Of a stretch of DNA of 64,000 bases, positions 30,745-41,360 are shown one piece after another. Under the pieces are notes generated by a model. It searched no databases and had not been told where the DNA came from. It saw nothing but the letters and a program-made list of their open reading frames with translations. Origin of the DNA: Gari tellinella (lineage: Eukaryota > Mollusca > Bivalvia > Cardiida > Psammobiidae); NCBI GenBank assembly GCA_922989275.2, contig OV277866.1, forward strand, positions 30,025,246-30,089,245, in the 5' to 3' direction. Made by a program: the position numbers and the translations under genes. The stretch's first letter is position 1; the number at the start of each line of letters is the position of its first letter.

Positions 30745-30989
30745 CAGTGGAGAATGTGTTATTATTTCCCAATAAACCTGTTTACGCTAAAACTATTATT
30801 TGCAGTGCAAACAATTTGGAGCCAGATCAGACGCCGGGTAACCCGGTGTCTGATCAGGCTCCAAACTGTTTGCCACCAAGATAAACATGAAATATCAGAA
30901 TTTTCCAAAAGTTGTTCTTTTCTACATTTAGTGTTTTGCGTTTGCGTACGTTTGCGTTTAAACGGGAAAGAATAACAGATTCTCCACTG
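30745..30989 (+). mobile_element. Family A MITE, full length
   Basis: CAGTGGAGAATGTGTTATTA and AACAGATTCTCCACTG, TA flanks. The palindrome (about 30808-30873) has two mismatches. Confidence 0.93.
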
Positions 30990-31039
30990 TACCCCACACA
31001 AAACTTTAACCTGCGACGGAATATCTTTTTTAAAGATAT

Positions 31040-31236
31040 TTCTTGTTTAACCAGTCTACTGTTACGTTTCGTATGACAACAAAAAACAATGAAAATATCA
31101 AACAGTGTAATATCAAACAGCGCAGACCCTGCACAGAGGGCCTTTAAAGGAGTCCTCTGATCAGGATCTACACTGTTTGCATAATATTATGTAATTAGTA
31201 ATCTCTACAGAGGGCTGTATAACTGAAAGGGTTTAA
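31040..31236. mobile_element. Family E MITE, left-truncated
   Basis: AACCAGTCTACTGTTACG, palindrome 31114-31180 (TCAAACAGCGCAGACCCTG / CAGGATCTACACTGTTTGC, tip GGGCCTTTAAAGGAGTCC) and right end ACAGAGGGCTGTATAACTGAA then AGGGTTTAA. Confidence 0.65.
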
Positions 31237-31345
31237 ACGTCAAGGAGTGGACTATTATGCGAGGATTTACAGCATTCTGTAAGGAAAACAGCTGAGCCTG
31301 ATCAGATTCCAAACTATAATTTATGTAATGGACATTAGTGTCGTA

Positions 31346-31586
31346 CAGCGGAGAGGAGATTATTCTGTCCCAATAAACGCAATTATGCTAAAACAATGAT
31401 TTCCATTGCAAACAGTTTGAAGCCAGATCAGACGCCGGTTTAACCGGCGACTTGTCAGGCCCCAAATTGTTTGCCACTAAGATTAAAATGAACAATCAGA
31501 ATTGTAAAAAAAGATTTTTATGTTTATTGTAATGCGTGCGCGTTTCGTTTGCGTATGAACGGGAAAGCATGGCGTCTTCTTCAGTG
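31346..31586 (+). mobile_element. Family A MITE, diverged
   Basis: CAGCGGAGAGGAGATTATTC and CGTCTTCTTCAGTG. Palindrome about 31408-31474 with tip CCGGTTTAACCGG, a paired change relative to the consensus CCGGGTAACCCGG. Confidence 0.85.
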
Positions 31587-31699
31587 TACATTATATGTAA
31601 TTAGGCTTTAATGTTACATCCTGAAGCCGATTGAACTTGGAGGACAGGTGAAAGGCCTGAAAGAAATCCCTACATTTTTATTTTGTAGCACACCTATTA

Positions 31700-31945
31700 C
31701 AGTGGAGAAAACGTTATTCTTTCCCGTTTAAACGAAACGAAACGCAAACGCAAAACACTAAAACGTAGAAAAGTGCAACTTTTGGACAATTCTGATAATT
31801 CATGTTAATCGTGGTGGCAAAGAGTTTGGAGCCTGATCAGACGCCGGGTTACCCGGCGTCTGAACTGGCTCCAAGCTGTTTGCAATGAAAATAAATGTTT
31901 TAGCGTAAACGCGTTTATTGGGAAAGAATAACGTTTTCTCCACTG
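31700..31945 (-). mobile_element. Family A MITE, full length (246 bp)
   Basis: CAGTGGAGAAAACGTTATTC and complement, TA flanks, palindrome about 31815-31882 with few mismatches. Confidence 0.95.
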
Positions 31946-32035
31946 TATTAATTAAGCTTAAGTGAGGTTGCTGGAAGAAGGAACTAAAGGCTAAAAGTCA
32001 CATTGTAAAAATACACACAACAACGCCAAAACTTA

Positions 32036-32286
32036 CACTGGAAAAGACGGTATTCTTCCCAATAAACGCGTTTATGCTTGAAACAGTTATTTCCATTGGA
32101 AACATTTCGGATCTAGATCAGACGTTGGGTAACTGGTCGTCTGATCAGGCTTCAAAATATTTGCAACACAGATGAAATTGGGTCGTTAGAATATTAAAAA
32201 CGGGTTCTTGTTTTCTACACTGCATTGCACTGCGTTTGCGTTTTGATAAAAAACAGGAGAAAAATATCATCATCTCAACTCCACTG
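32036..32286 (+). mobile_element. Family A MITE, diverged
   Basis: CACTGGAAAAGACGGTATTC, CCCAATAAACGCG and right end ATCATCTCAACTCCACTG. Palindrome AACATTTCGGATCTAGATC / CAGGCTTCAAAATATTTGC decayed. An intact copy follows 25 bp later. Confidence 0.8.
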
Positions 32287-32311
32287 ACACTGTACGAAAA
32301 ACTAATAGGTA

Positions 32312-32557
32312 CAGTGGAGAATCTGTTATTCTTTCCCAATAAACGCGTTTACGCTAAAACTATTATTTGCAGTGCAAACAGTTTGGAGCCAGATCAGACG
32401 CCGGGTAACCCGGCGTCTGATCAGGCTCCAAACTGTTTGCCACCAAGATAAACAAGAAATATCAGAATTGTCCAAAAGTTGTTCTTTTCTACGTTTTAGT
32501 GCTTTGCGTCTGCGTACGTTTGCGTTTAAACGGGAAAGAATAACAGATTCTCCACTG
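32312..32557 (+). mobile_element. Family A MITE, full length (246 bp)
   Basis: Perfect ends CAGTGGAGAATCTGTTATTC and complement, TA flanks, perfect palindrome at about 32375-32441. Confidence 0.95.
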
Positions 32558-32608
32558 TAACTATTTCATTTCGATAAAAGACACGTGTATAGAAGTACTT
32601 TTTATTGC

Positions 32609-32846
32609 TTAACCCTTTCCACGCCAAATTAATTGTAAGCATTGCCCTTTCGTCGCTATAGTGTCGTCTGCTTCAATATTGTTGTCTACAATATCGATTT
32701 TTAGTTAGATTTGAAGCTTGAATGACTGATTTAGTTACGAAACACGTTTCAAGCAGTTTGCATTCTTATCAGACGTCGCGTGTCACGGCGTCTGATCAGG
32801 ATCCCAACTGTTTATAGGGTCGATTTTAGAACCAAAGGTCATAATG
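32609..32846. mobile_element. Family B MITE
   Basis: TTAACCCTTTCCACGCCAAA left end, TCGTCTGCTTCAATATTGTTG subterminal, and palindrome AAGCAGTTTGCATTCTTATC / CAGGATCCCAACTGTTTAT (about 32750-32817). The right end is weak. Confidence 0.7.
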
Positions 32847-33047
32847 TAATGATGGTTAACATAAAAAAAATGAGAAGTAGTAGAAAAGTAGTTATGAAGT
32901 AACCATAAATAAACCTTCTGCAAATTGTTGGCGAGATTTTAATTAGTGTTGTAAGCAGTCGAGATCAAGACGAGACGCCGAGTAACACGACGTCAATTCT
33001 TGATCCAGACTTTTCGCACAAACACTTGTTTTCCTAAAATAAAAATA

Positions 33048-33282
33048 CTTGGAATACATTCTTTTCCCACAAACGCATTTATGCTAAAATCTTTATGTCC
33101 ATTGCAAATAGAGCCTGATCAGATGACGGGTAACCCGGCGTCTGATCAGGATCCACTCGGATTTGCATTCAGATAAAGTTAAATCTGTAGAATATAAAAA
33201 ATGTCATTTTTTATATTTCATGTCAATGCATTATCGTTTTGATTTCGTTTAAAAGAGAAAGAATACCGTCTTCTTCCGTGTA
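33048..33282 (+). mobile_element. Family A MITE, diverged
   Basis: TACATTCTTTTCCCACAAACGC, palindrome with shortened left arm (GCAAATAGAGCCTGATCAGATGACGGGTAACCC) and right end AGAATACCGTCTTCTTCCGTG. Confidence 0.7.
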
Positions 33283-33519
33283 GCATATAACTCAAATTAA
33301 CTTTAGAGCGTGTTAAAGGGTTTTCCTTAATTACTTAACTGCTAACCCGCCTTTATTTTATTGCCAAATGATTGCTATTAAGAGTACAAAGTACTTTCTC
33401 ATCCGTGTTAATAGTATTGTTTTATTGAGACAACCTGTTGTATGACATCATCTGCCCTCGGATGAATCAAGTGACCCTAAACGAATATATAATTATGTTT
33501 CCCATATGTTACTTTCTTA

Positions 33520-34005
33520 CAGTGGGGAAAACGTTATTTATTTCGTGACTGTGTTAAAACAATGGTGCCCACTGCAAATACATTTAGTATGGAGCCATAA
33601 CAAAAGCTGAGTAACCCGGCGTCTGATCGGGGCTCAATCATTTAGCCACTCGGATAAAAAATCTTCATTAAAAACAAACAACCAACATTTTATTGCAGTT
33701 CATTGCATCTACGAGTAGTTTTATTTAACCCTTTCGACGCCAAAATTATCGTGAGTTTTTTACCCGTTCACCGCTTTATTGTCGTCTGCTTCAATATTAC
33801 TGTCTACAAGATCATTTAAAAGAAAGATTCAATATACATGAAGTATGACTTAAGAAATATCGATACGAGTGTCAAACAGTTTGGATCCTGATCAGACGCC
33901 GCGTTACGCGGCGTCTGATCTGGATCCAAACTGTTTGCAAAGTCGATTTTATGCTTCTTAGGCGCTAAAAGGGTTAAGCAGAAAAGAATAACGTCTTCTT
34001 GACTG
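33520..34005 (+). mobile_element. Family A MITE split by a family B insertion
   Basis: Left part 33520-33724 begins CAGTGGGGAAAACGTTATT and carries a decayed palindrome. Right part 33978-34005 (GCAGAAAAGAATAACGTC then TTCTTGACTG) is the missing A terminus. Removing 33725-33977 and one TTAA restores TTTATTTAAGCAGAAAAG, matching the A consensus GTTTAAACGGGAAAG. Confidence 0.85.
33725..33977. mobile_element. Family B MITE, full length, nested in family A
   Basis: TTAACCCTTTCGACGCCAAA and TTAGGCGCTAAAAGGGTTAA with TTAA at both ends. Palindrome about 33870-33940: perfect GACGCCGCGTTACGCGGCGTC tip and TCAAACAGTTTGGATCC arms. Confidence 0.92.
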
Positions 34006-34169
34006 TTTATGCAATGTGATAGAAAACCAACTGTAATGCAGTATCGTCTATGAAAATTAGTAAAGCGCAGTCTTTATACCTCTTTTACCCCATCTAGAGT
34101 TTAATATTAATATATGTAAAACTGTAATGTGAGGATACTGTTTAATCTTCGTCTAACAGGCAAACTTAA

Positions 34170-34367
34170 CCACATAACTACCTCGGCAAACATTATAACA
34201 TTTGCAAGCAGGTTAGATCAAGCTCAGTGACTCGGCGTCTGATCAGGATCCAAAGTGGTTGGAACTCGTGTCGACATTTTTGCAGTATAAATGCTAGCAA
34301 TCTTCTTTGAAAAATAAATGCAGACAACAATTTAAATGAACGATATCGAGACGCTAAAAGGGTTTAA
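34170..34367. mobile_element. Family B MITE, first of three in a row
   Basis: Decayed palindrome (TTGCAAGCAGGTTAGATCAAGC / CAGGATCCAAAGTGGTTGG), AATGCAGACAACAATTT and right end GACGCTAAAAGGGTTTAA. Its terminal TTAA (34364-34367) is also the left TTAA of the next copy. Confidence 0.6.
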
Positions 34368-34577
34368 TTCTTATCATGTGGACATGTCGTCTGCTTCAAA
34401 TATATCGTCTGCGACAAAAAATCAAAGTGAGTTTTAAAGTTTTTCTGAAATAAAACAAAGGTGAATATGAGTGACAAACAGTTTTGATCCGAATCAGACG
34501 CCGCGTTGCGCGGCGTCTGATCCGGATCAAATATATTTGCATCGTTAGCCAAGTTTCACTTAGCATGCTAAGGGTTA
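34364..34577. mobile_element. Family B MITE, second of three
   Basis: TTAATTCTTATCATGTGG to TTAGCATGCTAAGGGTTAA. Palindrome 34474-34540 with tip GACGCCGCGTTGCGCGGCGTC and TCCGAATC / GATCCGGATC arms. Confidence 0.75.
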
Positions 34578-34628
34578 ATATATTAAACTTGGTAAAACGG
34601 TTACGTGAGTGTAACGTGATGCTACTGT

Positions 34629-34843
34629 TTAACCTTTCGTGTGCTGTATTATCGTCGGGTTTTCATTGCCGTATTTATTTCTTGTCCTAAATAAAGATAT
34701 TCTAAAAAAATCAATTACAAAGAAATCTAAAAACGAGTGTCGATCAGTTTTGGCACTGGTAAGAAGCCGAGTTACTCAGCGTCTGATCTGGGTAAAACTG
34801 TTTGCAAATACTGGTCTAGTCGTGATTGCATGCATATGGTTAA
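34629..34843. mobile_element. Family B MITE, third of three
   Basis: TTAACCTTTCGTGTGCTG to TTGCATGCATATGGTTAA. Palindrome TCGATCAGTTTTGGCACTGG / TCTGGGTAAAACTGTTTGC, decayed tip GCCGAGTTACTCAGCG. Confidence 0.65.
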
Positions 34844-35069
34844 TATCCTTTGAAAAGGTGAACTAAATGGTGGTTATTTAGAATAAAGTACATTAAATTC
34901 ACTGTTAGTTTATATTAAGTAAACCATAAAGATAACATTTGATTTGTTTTCATTACATGTAGTTATAGCTCTATTCCATTACTTATATGTAATTCAGTTT
35001 AAATTGGTTTAACTAACGTTAATCAGGATATGACATTTAGATCGTTAAACGTATCCTCATTTATTCTTA

Positions 35070-35316
35070 CAGTGGAGAAAACGTTATTCTTTCCCGTTCA
35101 AGCGCAAACGAAACGCAAACGCAAAGCACTAAAACGTAGAAAAGTACAATTTTTGGACAATTCTTATAACTTATGTTTAACTTGGTGGCAAACAGTTTGG
35201 AACCTGATCAGACGCCGGGTGACCCGGCGTCTGATCAGGCTCCAAACTGTTTCCAATCGAAATAATAGATTTAGCATAACCGCGTTTATTTGGAAAGAAT
35301 AACGTTATCTCCGCTG
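35070..35316 (-). mobile_element. Family A MITE, full length
   Basis: CAGTGGAGAAAACGTTATTC and AACGTTATCTCCGCTG with TA flanks. Palindrome about 35187-35253, tip CCGGGTGACCCGG. Confidence 0.93.
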
Positions 35317-35384
35317 TAGTAGGTGAACTCAAAATGATAACAGTTACGCTGAAATGTACGATGTGGAATCTAATCATCACCTTA

Positions 35385-35714
35385 CAGAGCTCATTACCTA
35401 CAACGGCCTTCCAAACAACGTGTCCCTCCTTGCAACAATATTTGCCGCTGATCCCAAACAAGGACAATGTCATTCAACTATTTCACTGCTGAAATATCGT
35501 CTGCATAGAATTGTCGTCTGTTTGGTTTCTCAAAGTTACACAGTGGACAGTTTGAAAGGCAAACAGTTTGAATCCGGATCAGACGCCGCGTCACGCGGCG
35601 TCTGATAATGATTCAAGCTGTTTGCAAATAAGCAATTTCCCTCCCTATAACAATCCCTCCGAACAACACACACTCCTTGTCCCCCATCGGGTGTTGTTGT
35701 AGAAAGGGACACTG
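35385..35714. mobile_element. Family F MITE
   Basis: CAGAGCTCATTACCTACAACG left and GTTGTAGAAAGGGACACTG right. Palindrome 35559-35624: GCAAACAGTTTGAATCCGGATC / ATGATTCAAGCTGTTTGC, tip GCCGCGTCACGCGGC. TCGTCTGC motifs are shared with B. Confidence 0.75.
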
Positions 35715-35721
35715 TGCATGT

Positions 35722-35830
35722 AGGAACACGGTATCTGATCAAGCTCCAAACTGTGTGTCACTAAAATAACAATAAGTAGTCAGAACTTTCATAAAGCTGT
35801 AAATTTTTACTTTATGCGATATAGTTTTTT
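35722..35830 (+). mobile_element. Family A right-half remnant
   Basis: GGTATCTGATCAAGCTCCAAACTGTGTGTCAC then AGTAGTCAGAACTTTC and TTTTACTTTATGCGATATAG, the region after the palindrome in A copies. No termini. Confidence 0.5.
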
Positions 35831-35925
35831 GCTGCTTGACAGCATCTTGGAATTGCAATCTCATAGAAGAGTTCAGAGGAAATCCATAAACAGCTGCATA
35901 TCAAAGACAGTGTGTCAGATATACA

Positions 35926-36621
35926 CAGTGGTGAAGACGTTATGGATTCCAATTTAAACGCAAAAAGGAGCAAACACGCGCTGCAATAAAACATAAACAG
36001 ATAACATTTGACAATTTTGTCAATATATTTTAGTAATTATAAGAACGGAGGACCTACACCGTGTAAGTCCTCCGTGATGTAAGTGACAAGCAGCTTAGAA
36101 CCATGATCAGACACCGGTGTACCCGTTATCTAATCTGGTTCTAAACTGATTGCAATGAATATTACATTTTATTATATACCTACCAATGTTCTGCCCGTAA
36201 TATTTCCGTATTTTATCGAACAAATACACCTTGACGGATTGAAAATTCCGTATTACCCATGTACCTTGTGTAATGGGAAAAGAACGTTTACTGTGTAGTC
36301 GGAAGTTCGGAACTACTTTACACACTACAGGGCCATAGAAAATAGCTCGAAACATTTCTATCGTTTTTTATTTTATCATTATTATATGAGGTTTATAATA
36401 AAAGGAACATTACTATACTTTGCATATCTTATGCACCGGATCACTCTCGTTGTGTGTGTAAAGGCTATATCCAACTCGACCTTCGGTCTCGTTGGATATA
36501 GCCTTTACACACACAACTCGAGTGATCCTGTGCATAAGATATGCAAAGTATAGTAATATTCCGTTTGTATTGTTTTAGCATTTACACCTTTATCGGAAAA
36601 TAATAGTGTCTCCCCCCAATG
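35926..36621 (-). mobile_element. Family A MITE expanded by internal insertions
   Basis: Left end CAGTGGTGAAGACGTTATGG and palindrome CAAGCAGCTTAGAACCATGATC / TCTGGTTCTAAACTGATTGC (about 36086-36152). The matching right end TTGTTTTAGCATTTACACC...AATAGTGTCTCCCCCCAATG appears only at 36573-36621, beyond a foldback element and about 240 bp of other sequence. A short extra hairpin CGGAGGACCTACAC/GTGTAAGTCCTCCG lies at 36045-36074. Confidence 0.6.
36409..36557. repeat. Long foldback element, about 65-bp arms
   Basis: ATTACTATACTTTGCATATC...GGATATAGCC type arms at 36409-36475 and 36490-36557 are nearly perfect complements around a TCGACCTTCGGTCTC loop. It sits inside a split family A copy. Confidence 0.85.
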
Positions 36622-36989
36622 TATCTGTAACGTTTAGACAAGATAAATTGTATTAATTAGATCAACAGTAACATAAGCATCAACATATAGAACGAAGATT
36701 TCAAACCAAAGCATGTTTTGTAACTAAACAAGTGAATGACGACCAGTTGTGGCCCTCAACGTCTTACTGCCCTGTAGTACCAAGCTTAAGGCTTTTAAGT
36801 TGAGGAGGTTACTCTGTTTCGACCGTTTACAATATATCTATACCATGGAAACAATCGCTGAAATAATCGCGATAGTTTTTGTCGTTAAAGATGGAAATAT
36901 TGTCTATTGATATACGAGTAGTAATATTGCACTATAACTATTTCAATGTATCGACGGAACAGCGCATCGTTACACTCCTGCAATGCATA
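36622..36989. other. No recognisable gene or element
   Basis: Unique-looking sequence between two repeats; no coding frame of interest. Confidence 0.35.
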
Positions 36990-37235
36990 CAGTGGAGAAT
37001 CTGTTATTCTTTCCCGTTTAAACGCAAACGTACGCAAACGCAAAGCACTAAAACGTAGAAAAGTACAACTTTTGGACATTTCTGATATTTCATGTTTATC
37101 TTGGTGGCAAACAGTTTGGAGCCAAATCAGACGCCGGGTTACCCGGCGTCTGGTCTGGCTCCAAACTGTTTGCAGTAGAAATAAACGTTTTAGCGTAAAC
37201 GCGTTTATTGGGAAAGAATAACACATTCTCCACTG
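36990..37235 (-). mobile_element. Family A MITE, full length (246 bp)
   Basis: CAGTGGAGAATCTGTTATTC and ACACATTCTCCACTG, TA flanks, palindrome about 37107-37173 with two mismatches. Confidence 0.94.
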
Positions 37236-37420
37236 TACATGTATCAGTATACACGAACAACATATATTGTCAGTCCTCATACTTGAATAACCGTTAAATT
37301 GGGAACTAATGCATATGTTCCAATGAGTTTAAGCTTAGATACATGTACCTCTAAAGACCGGTTACATGGCATGCTTACAGTACTGAACCGTATTAAATTA
37401 AATTGATAATCGCAAGCAAA

Positions 37421-37456
37421 TTGCCATCGAATTGCCATCGAATTGCCATCGAATCG
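37421..37456. repeat. Short tandem repeat, 12-bp unit
   Basis: AATTGCCATCG occurs three times in succession with an 11-12 bp period. Confidence 0.85.
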
Positions 37457-37516
37457 GGCGCTTCAAAAAACAAATCCTACGCTTAAATATTTTTACGCGA
37501 ATTTTCCGAAGCGGTT

Positions 37517-37723
37517 GTGACAAAAATGGAATCGAAAAAATTAACGGAGGCATATTTGCGAACATTTGTGAGATACACCATTCAAGAAAAGTTACCCGAG
37601 GGGGGAATAAGGCTTCCATTGGGATCTTTTGCATTCCTTTTATCCTGCATGTTTTGTCGACGGCATGAAAGGCAACCACTATATCTTTATTTAAATGGTC
37701 AGTCAACCCGAACTATACTTTGA
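37517..37723 (+). other. Weak candidate coding frame, 68 codons
   Basis: A plus-strand frame beginning with a good AAAATGG context at its second Met. It shows no recognised domain, and overlapping frames exist on both strands in the same span. It stands in the longest MITE-poor stretch (37236-38454), otherwise featureless. An exon is possible but unsupported. Confidence 0.12.
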
Positions 37724-38454
37724 AAAACTGTATCCCAATGACTTCTTAAAAGGAATAAAATGTTTGCGATATTCGTCCTTTTCATGCTGCAGTCTGTTTT
37801 TAACAACACATATATTATGTTTTCTAAATGGTCGCAATGAAATGAGTTTATTATATTAACATGAGCATTCACTCTCTCTATGTTGTACTTTTCGTAAAAT
37901 GTTTTTCACCCTTTATCATAAATATCAAATTTCATTCAGAATGCTAAAGTCTAAGCGAAAATGTCTTTTTTATATGTGACTCATAAATATCTGAATGAAT
38001 GGTTTATTTCTATATCATATAGACATTCCTTTAAGCAACTTGGTTACATTTTCAAGTTGAGACGTATTGATGTATGCTTGGTTAATCTAATTAATTCAGC
38101 TTATAACATTTCACAGCACTTAACGTATTACATGCTGTCTCTTCCATCACATCAATATTAATGTAAACATTAAAGTTCATTTACCTCTTGTTTTGCATTT
38201 TATCAAGTTTAAAATAAATCATGACTGACAAACTGCAAGTATTACAAATATTACCCTATAGCATATTTTCAGTGTTAAAGACATGTTGTTGCACAAAGCA
38301 GCCTAAAATAAAGCTATTCGTTCATAAGGGAGATTGTATGCTTTATTTTCAGCCTGATTTAACCATCCACATGTTAGGATGCAGATAGAGTATTGCTTTT
38401 GCTCTTTATCTGGGCAAAGTAGATGCACAAAGGCATTTCTATAAGAAATAAGTA
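37724..38454. other. No complete element
   Basis: AT-rich sequence. Near 38300-38370 GCAGCCTAAAATAAAGC...GCTTTATTTTCAGCCTGATTTAA is a decayed family C core. No gene. Confidence 0.4.
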
Positions 38455-38676
38455 CAGAGGAGAAGGCGCTACGTTTTCTCCAATAAACGCGTTTGTGCTC
38501 AAACTAGCATCTTCATAGCAAATTGTTTGGAGACAGAGCAGGCTCCAAATTGTTTGCCACCAAGATTGAAATGAATCGTCCATATTCTAAAGAAGCTGTT
38601 ATCTTCTACCTTTAACTGCAATACGTTCGCATTTCGTTTGCTTTTAAACGAGAAAAAATAACGTCTTCTACAATTG
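38455..38676 (+). mobile_element. Family A MITE, internally deleted
   Basis: CAGAGGAGAAGGCGCTACG, CCAATAAACGCG, a collapsed palindrome (TTGTTTGGAGACAGAGCAGGCTCC) and right end AACGTCTTCTACAATTG. Confidence 0.7.
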
Positions 38677-38917
38677 TCAAATGGTGTTTATACAAGGGAC
38701 TAGATACAATGTACACTACAATTCACTAAAGAAGCACGGAGATCTGGTGACCATATGATCGCTAGATTCATCACGCAACTTATGCAGAAATACCAAAATG
38801 CATTTTGTCTTAAAGATGCATCTCGTTGGTTTGTTTGAATGTTTAAAGTGACATTATAAATAATACAAACAAACTCATTCTATGTAGAGTAGCAATCAAA
38901 CCATACATGTAGTCTAT
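38677..38917. other. No recognisable gene or element
   Basis: Unique-looking spacer, no coding frame. Confidence 0.3.
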
Positions 38918-39257
38918 TAACCCTTTCATGATCAAATTATTCAAGGGTTTTTACCCCTTCACCGCTTTATTGTCGTCTGCTTCATTATTGTTGTCTTTTG
39001 CCATATTTAACCCTTCCTTTTAAATGTTTCGCAAACAAAATTTTATCCGATATGTTTTCCACCTTGTGAAGCCGACTGAAACAAACATATTTGCGTCAGG
39101 AATCCAATACATGACAAATATGGTTAGACATCGTCAAGTCAAATAGACATTCGTTTTTTTAAGTTTCTTCAGTTTAATTAAATGTTTAAATCTGCATTTT
39201 AGAATATTTTCAGACGATACTTCAAAGCAGACACTGTTTCGGCCTGATAAGGGTTGA
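38918..39257. mobile_element. Family B MITE(s), degraded
   Basis: TTAACCCTTTCATGATCAAAT and TCGTCTGCTTCATTATTGTTG at the left, CAGACGATACTTCAAAGCAGAC and AGGGTTGAAAG at the right. No palindrome; an internal TTAACCCTTCC suggests two overlapping remnants. Confidence 0.45.
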
Positions 39258-39458
39258 AAGCAGACAATCATTTAACGTTTGATATACGTTGTAAAATGAG
39301 TATCACTGCATTGACCTTTGACAGTAAATAATAGCTGCACACCTGTGCGCTTTAGTTTTCATTGATAAATTGCTTGTACTGTAAAGTATCTTTAACATAA
39401 AGTTTCAGAATATTTTTCTCATAACTTACATAAAATGCATGCATTTGAATATACTATA

Positions 39459-39617
39459 CAATGGAGAAGACGTTATTCGTTCCCGTTTAAACGCAAACGA
39501 AACGCAAACGCACTGCAATAAAAAGGAAACTATAACAAAAAATAAGGTTCAACATTTTTGACTACTTGTTTAGATTGGAGTGGCAAACAGTTTGGGGCAT
39601 GATCTGACGCCGGGCTA
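39459..39617 (-). mobile_element. Family A MITE, left half
   Basis: CAATGGAGAAGACGTTATTC, CCCGTTTAAACGCAAACG, and palindrome left arm GGCAAACAGTTTGGGGCATGATC. It stops after GACGCCGGGCTAG; the matching right half is not found. Confidence 0.7.
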
Positions 39618-40044
39618 GTAAAGACGAATACGAAACAGACGTAGAAACGAAATAACTTAATTATATCCTGGTACAGTGGTGCTTTCTTCGGGTTTGGCGT
39701 CTGAAATTTATTCAAAATATCTCTTTCTTTTTTAATGTTTTTATCCTGAAATAATCATTTTGGTTGTCACTGCTGTCTGGGGCCCATTTTTCGAAACATC
39801 GTACGCCAAAAACGATCGCATGTAAAATTCTAAAATACAATATAATTTCTGATTTACCCATTTAATCGTGTCTTGTGACATCTTTTTGGAATCATTTTGT
39901 TCCAAACTGTTTGCAAATAACCAGTGCACACTGGATAAGGCAGTGAAGGGAGTAAACTAAACTTTCAAAATCCTCACAGCAGAGCTACTACTTTGTAGGC
40001 AGAAAATCGTTCACATGTTTGACAACTGATTTTTGCTATGTGTT
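39618..40044. other. No complete element
   Basis: Unassigned sequence ending in a B-like right arm (GTTCCAAACTGTTTGC...GGCAGTGAAGGGAG, about 39899-39951). No gene. Confidence 0.35.
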
Positions 40045-40274
40045 TTAACCCAATTGTGCTCTCGATCCCATATATGGAACATAGATAAACAATGTAGACT
40101 CTGATTAGATGCCGCATTATGCGGCGTCTGATCAGTGTCTACACTGTTTGCTGATAGGAATTTCAATATAAAAAACAACTGAAAATGAAAATTTTGACCA
40201 GGCATCCTTTTGATAAAAAATGGACTAACCCAATATATCAACATGGAAAAATCCAGTGGGCGTAAATAGGTTAA
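40045..40274. mobile_element. Family E MITE, full length with TTAA flanks
   Basis: TTAACCCAATTGTGCTCTCG left and GGGCGTAAATAGGTTAA right. The palindrome (about 40089-40152) combines E-type outer arms (AACAATGTAGACTCTGAT / GTGTCTACACTGTTTGC) with a B-type tip GATGCCGCATTATGCGGCGTC. Confidence 0.8.
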
Positions 40275-40672
40275 AGACATATTATATATTAAAGAAAGCT
40301 AACAGTTAACACGTATGATGCTATCGGTTTTACTTTTACCCTGTTTTAAGCGGCACCCTCTTTGAAAACTTCTCAAATGAGCCTATGAGAGGTTGAATTT
40401 CAGAGGGTTTGCTTATTAATACGATATACGTATTTCTTAAAACGCTAAGGTCCCCGTCTTCTTCAAATAAATGATTATTTGACTTGTTTTCTTTTAACCT
40501 ACGTAATCTGGTACTAACAAATAACCAACAATTGAGTATTTATTTTCTTTTAATTGCATTCCAGGGTTTTGAAGAGCGACTTGAAGTAGATTTATTTACT
40601 TTTAGATAGCAATGTAAAATTTGTTAAACTTCTGTATGTTATGTGCGAGTCCGTGGTTTATGTAAGAAGTAC
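40275..40672. other. No recognisable gene or element
   Basis: AT-rich; a CTTTTACCCTGTTTTAAGCGGCACC remnant at 40332 recalls the right arm of family D/C. Confidence 0.35.
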
Positions 40673-40850
40673 AAAAAGTCTGAATCTAGATGAGACGCCG
40701 AGTAACTCAGCGTATCATCTGGATCCATACTGTTTGTCATTCACAAAATACATTCTGAAATAAAATTCAGTTAAATCAAAATTGAGAACCGCTGCAGACG
40801 ACATTATCAGCAGACAACACTCACATAGCGTTCTAAAGATTAACGATCAG
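40673..40850. mobile_element. Family B MITE, partial
   Basis: AAAAGTCTGAATCTAGATGAG / CATCTGGATCCATACTGTTTGTC with tip GACGCCGAGTAACTCAGCG, then TGCAGACGACATTATCAGCAGAC. Ends decayed. Confidence 0.5.
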
Positions 40851-41184
40851 ACAAGCCAATATATCGCTTACTATACAGGTGCCAACAAATCTACCACTGT
40901 TTATCAATTAAATAAAGATTCTGCATCTTTAGTGAGAAATAAGCCCTTAAAGAATTAAACCTGTGCTTTTAACACAGCAGGCTTAAAACAGTATCTATTG
41001 CCTGCAATGCGAAATATTTGATTACGATACCCCTTATCGCGCCGTCTGTTTCTAAAATATCGATATTAAAATCAAATGCACTAAATATCATTTGAAAGTG
41101 GATTAAGTGTTCATATAAAGCTGCAGAAGTGATTAAGTTAACATACATTCCTTTACTTATTTATGTGCATGCTGTTGGGGGTAA

Positions 41185-41360
41185 ACGTAAACAGTTCTGA
41201 TCCCAGATGAGCACGGAGTAACTCGCGTACCACCAGGATCAAAACTTTCTTATACCCTATCGCTCTTCATATTTTTGTTTTTGAAATTGCTAAATTTAGA
41301 GCAGAAACAGAAGTAATTGTTGAACACAACAATATTACTTAGCATGTAACGAGGTAAAGT
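41185..41360. mobile_element. Family B MITE, degraded
   Basis: GTAAACAGTTCTGATCCCAGATGAG / CCACCAGGATCAAAACTTTC, then AGCATGTAACGAGG near the right end. Confidence 0.4.

Noticed and set aside
36885..37280. Minus-strand frame of 131 codons
   Set aside because: Consists of the family A copy at 36990-37235 plus flanks; no domain outside the repeat.
37398..37723. Three overlapping frames in a MITE-poor gap
   Set aside because: Not listed as genes: they overlap on both strands, none shows a domain and codon use gives no clear signal. The best one is kept only as a weak candidate.
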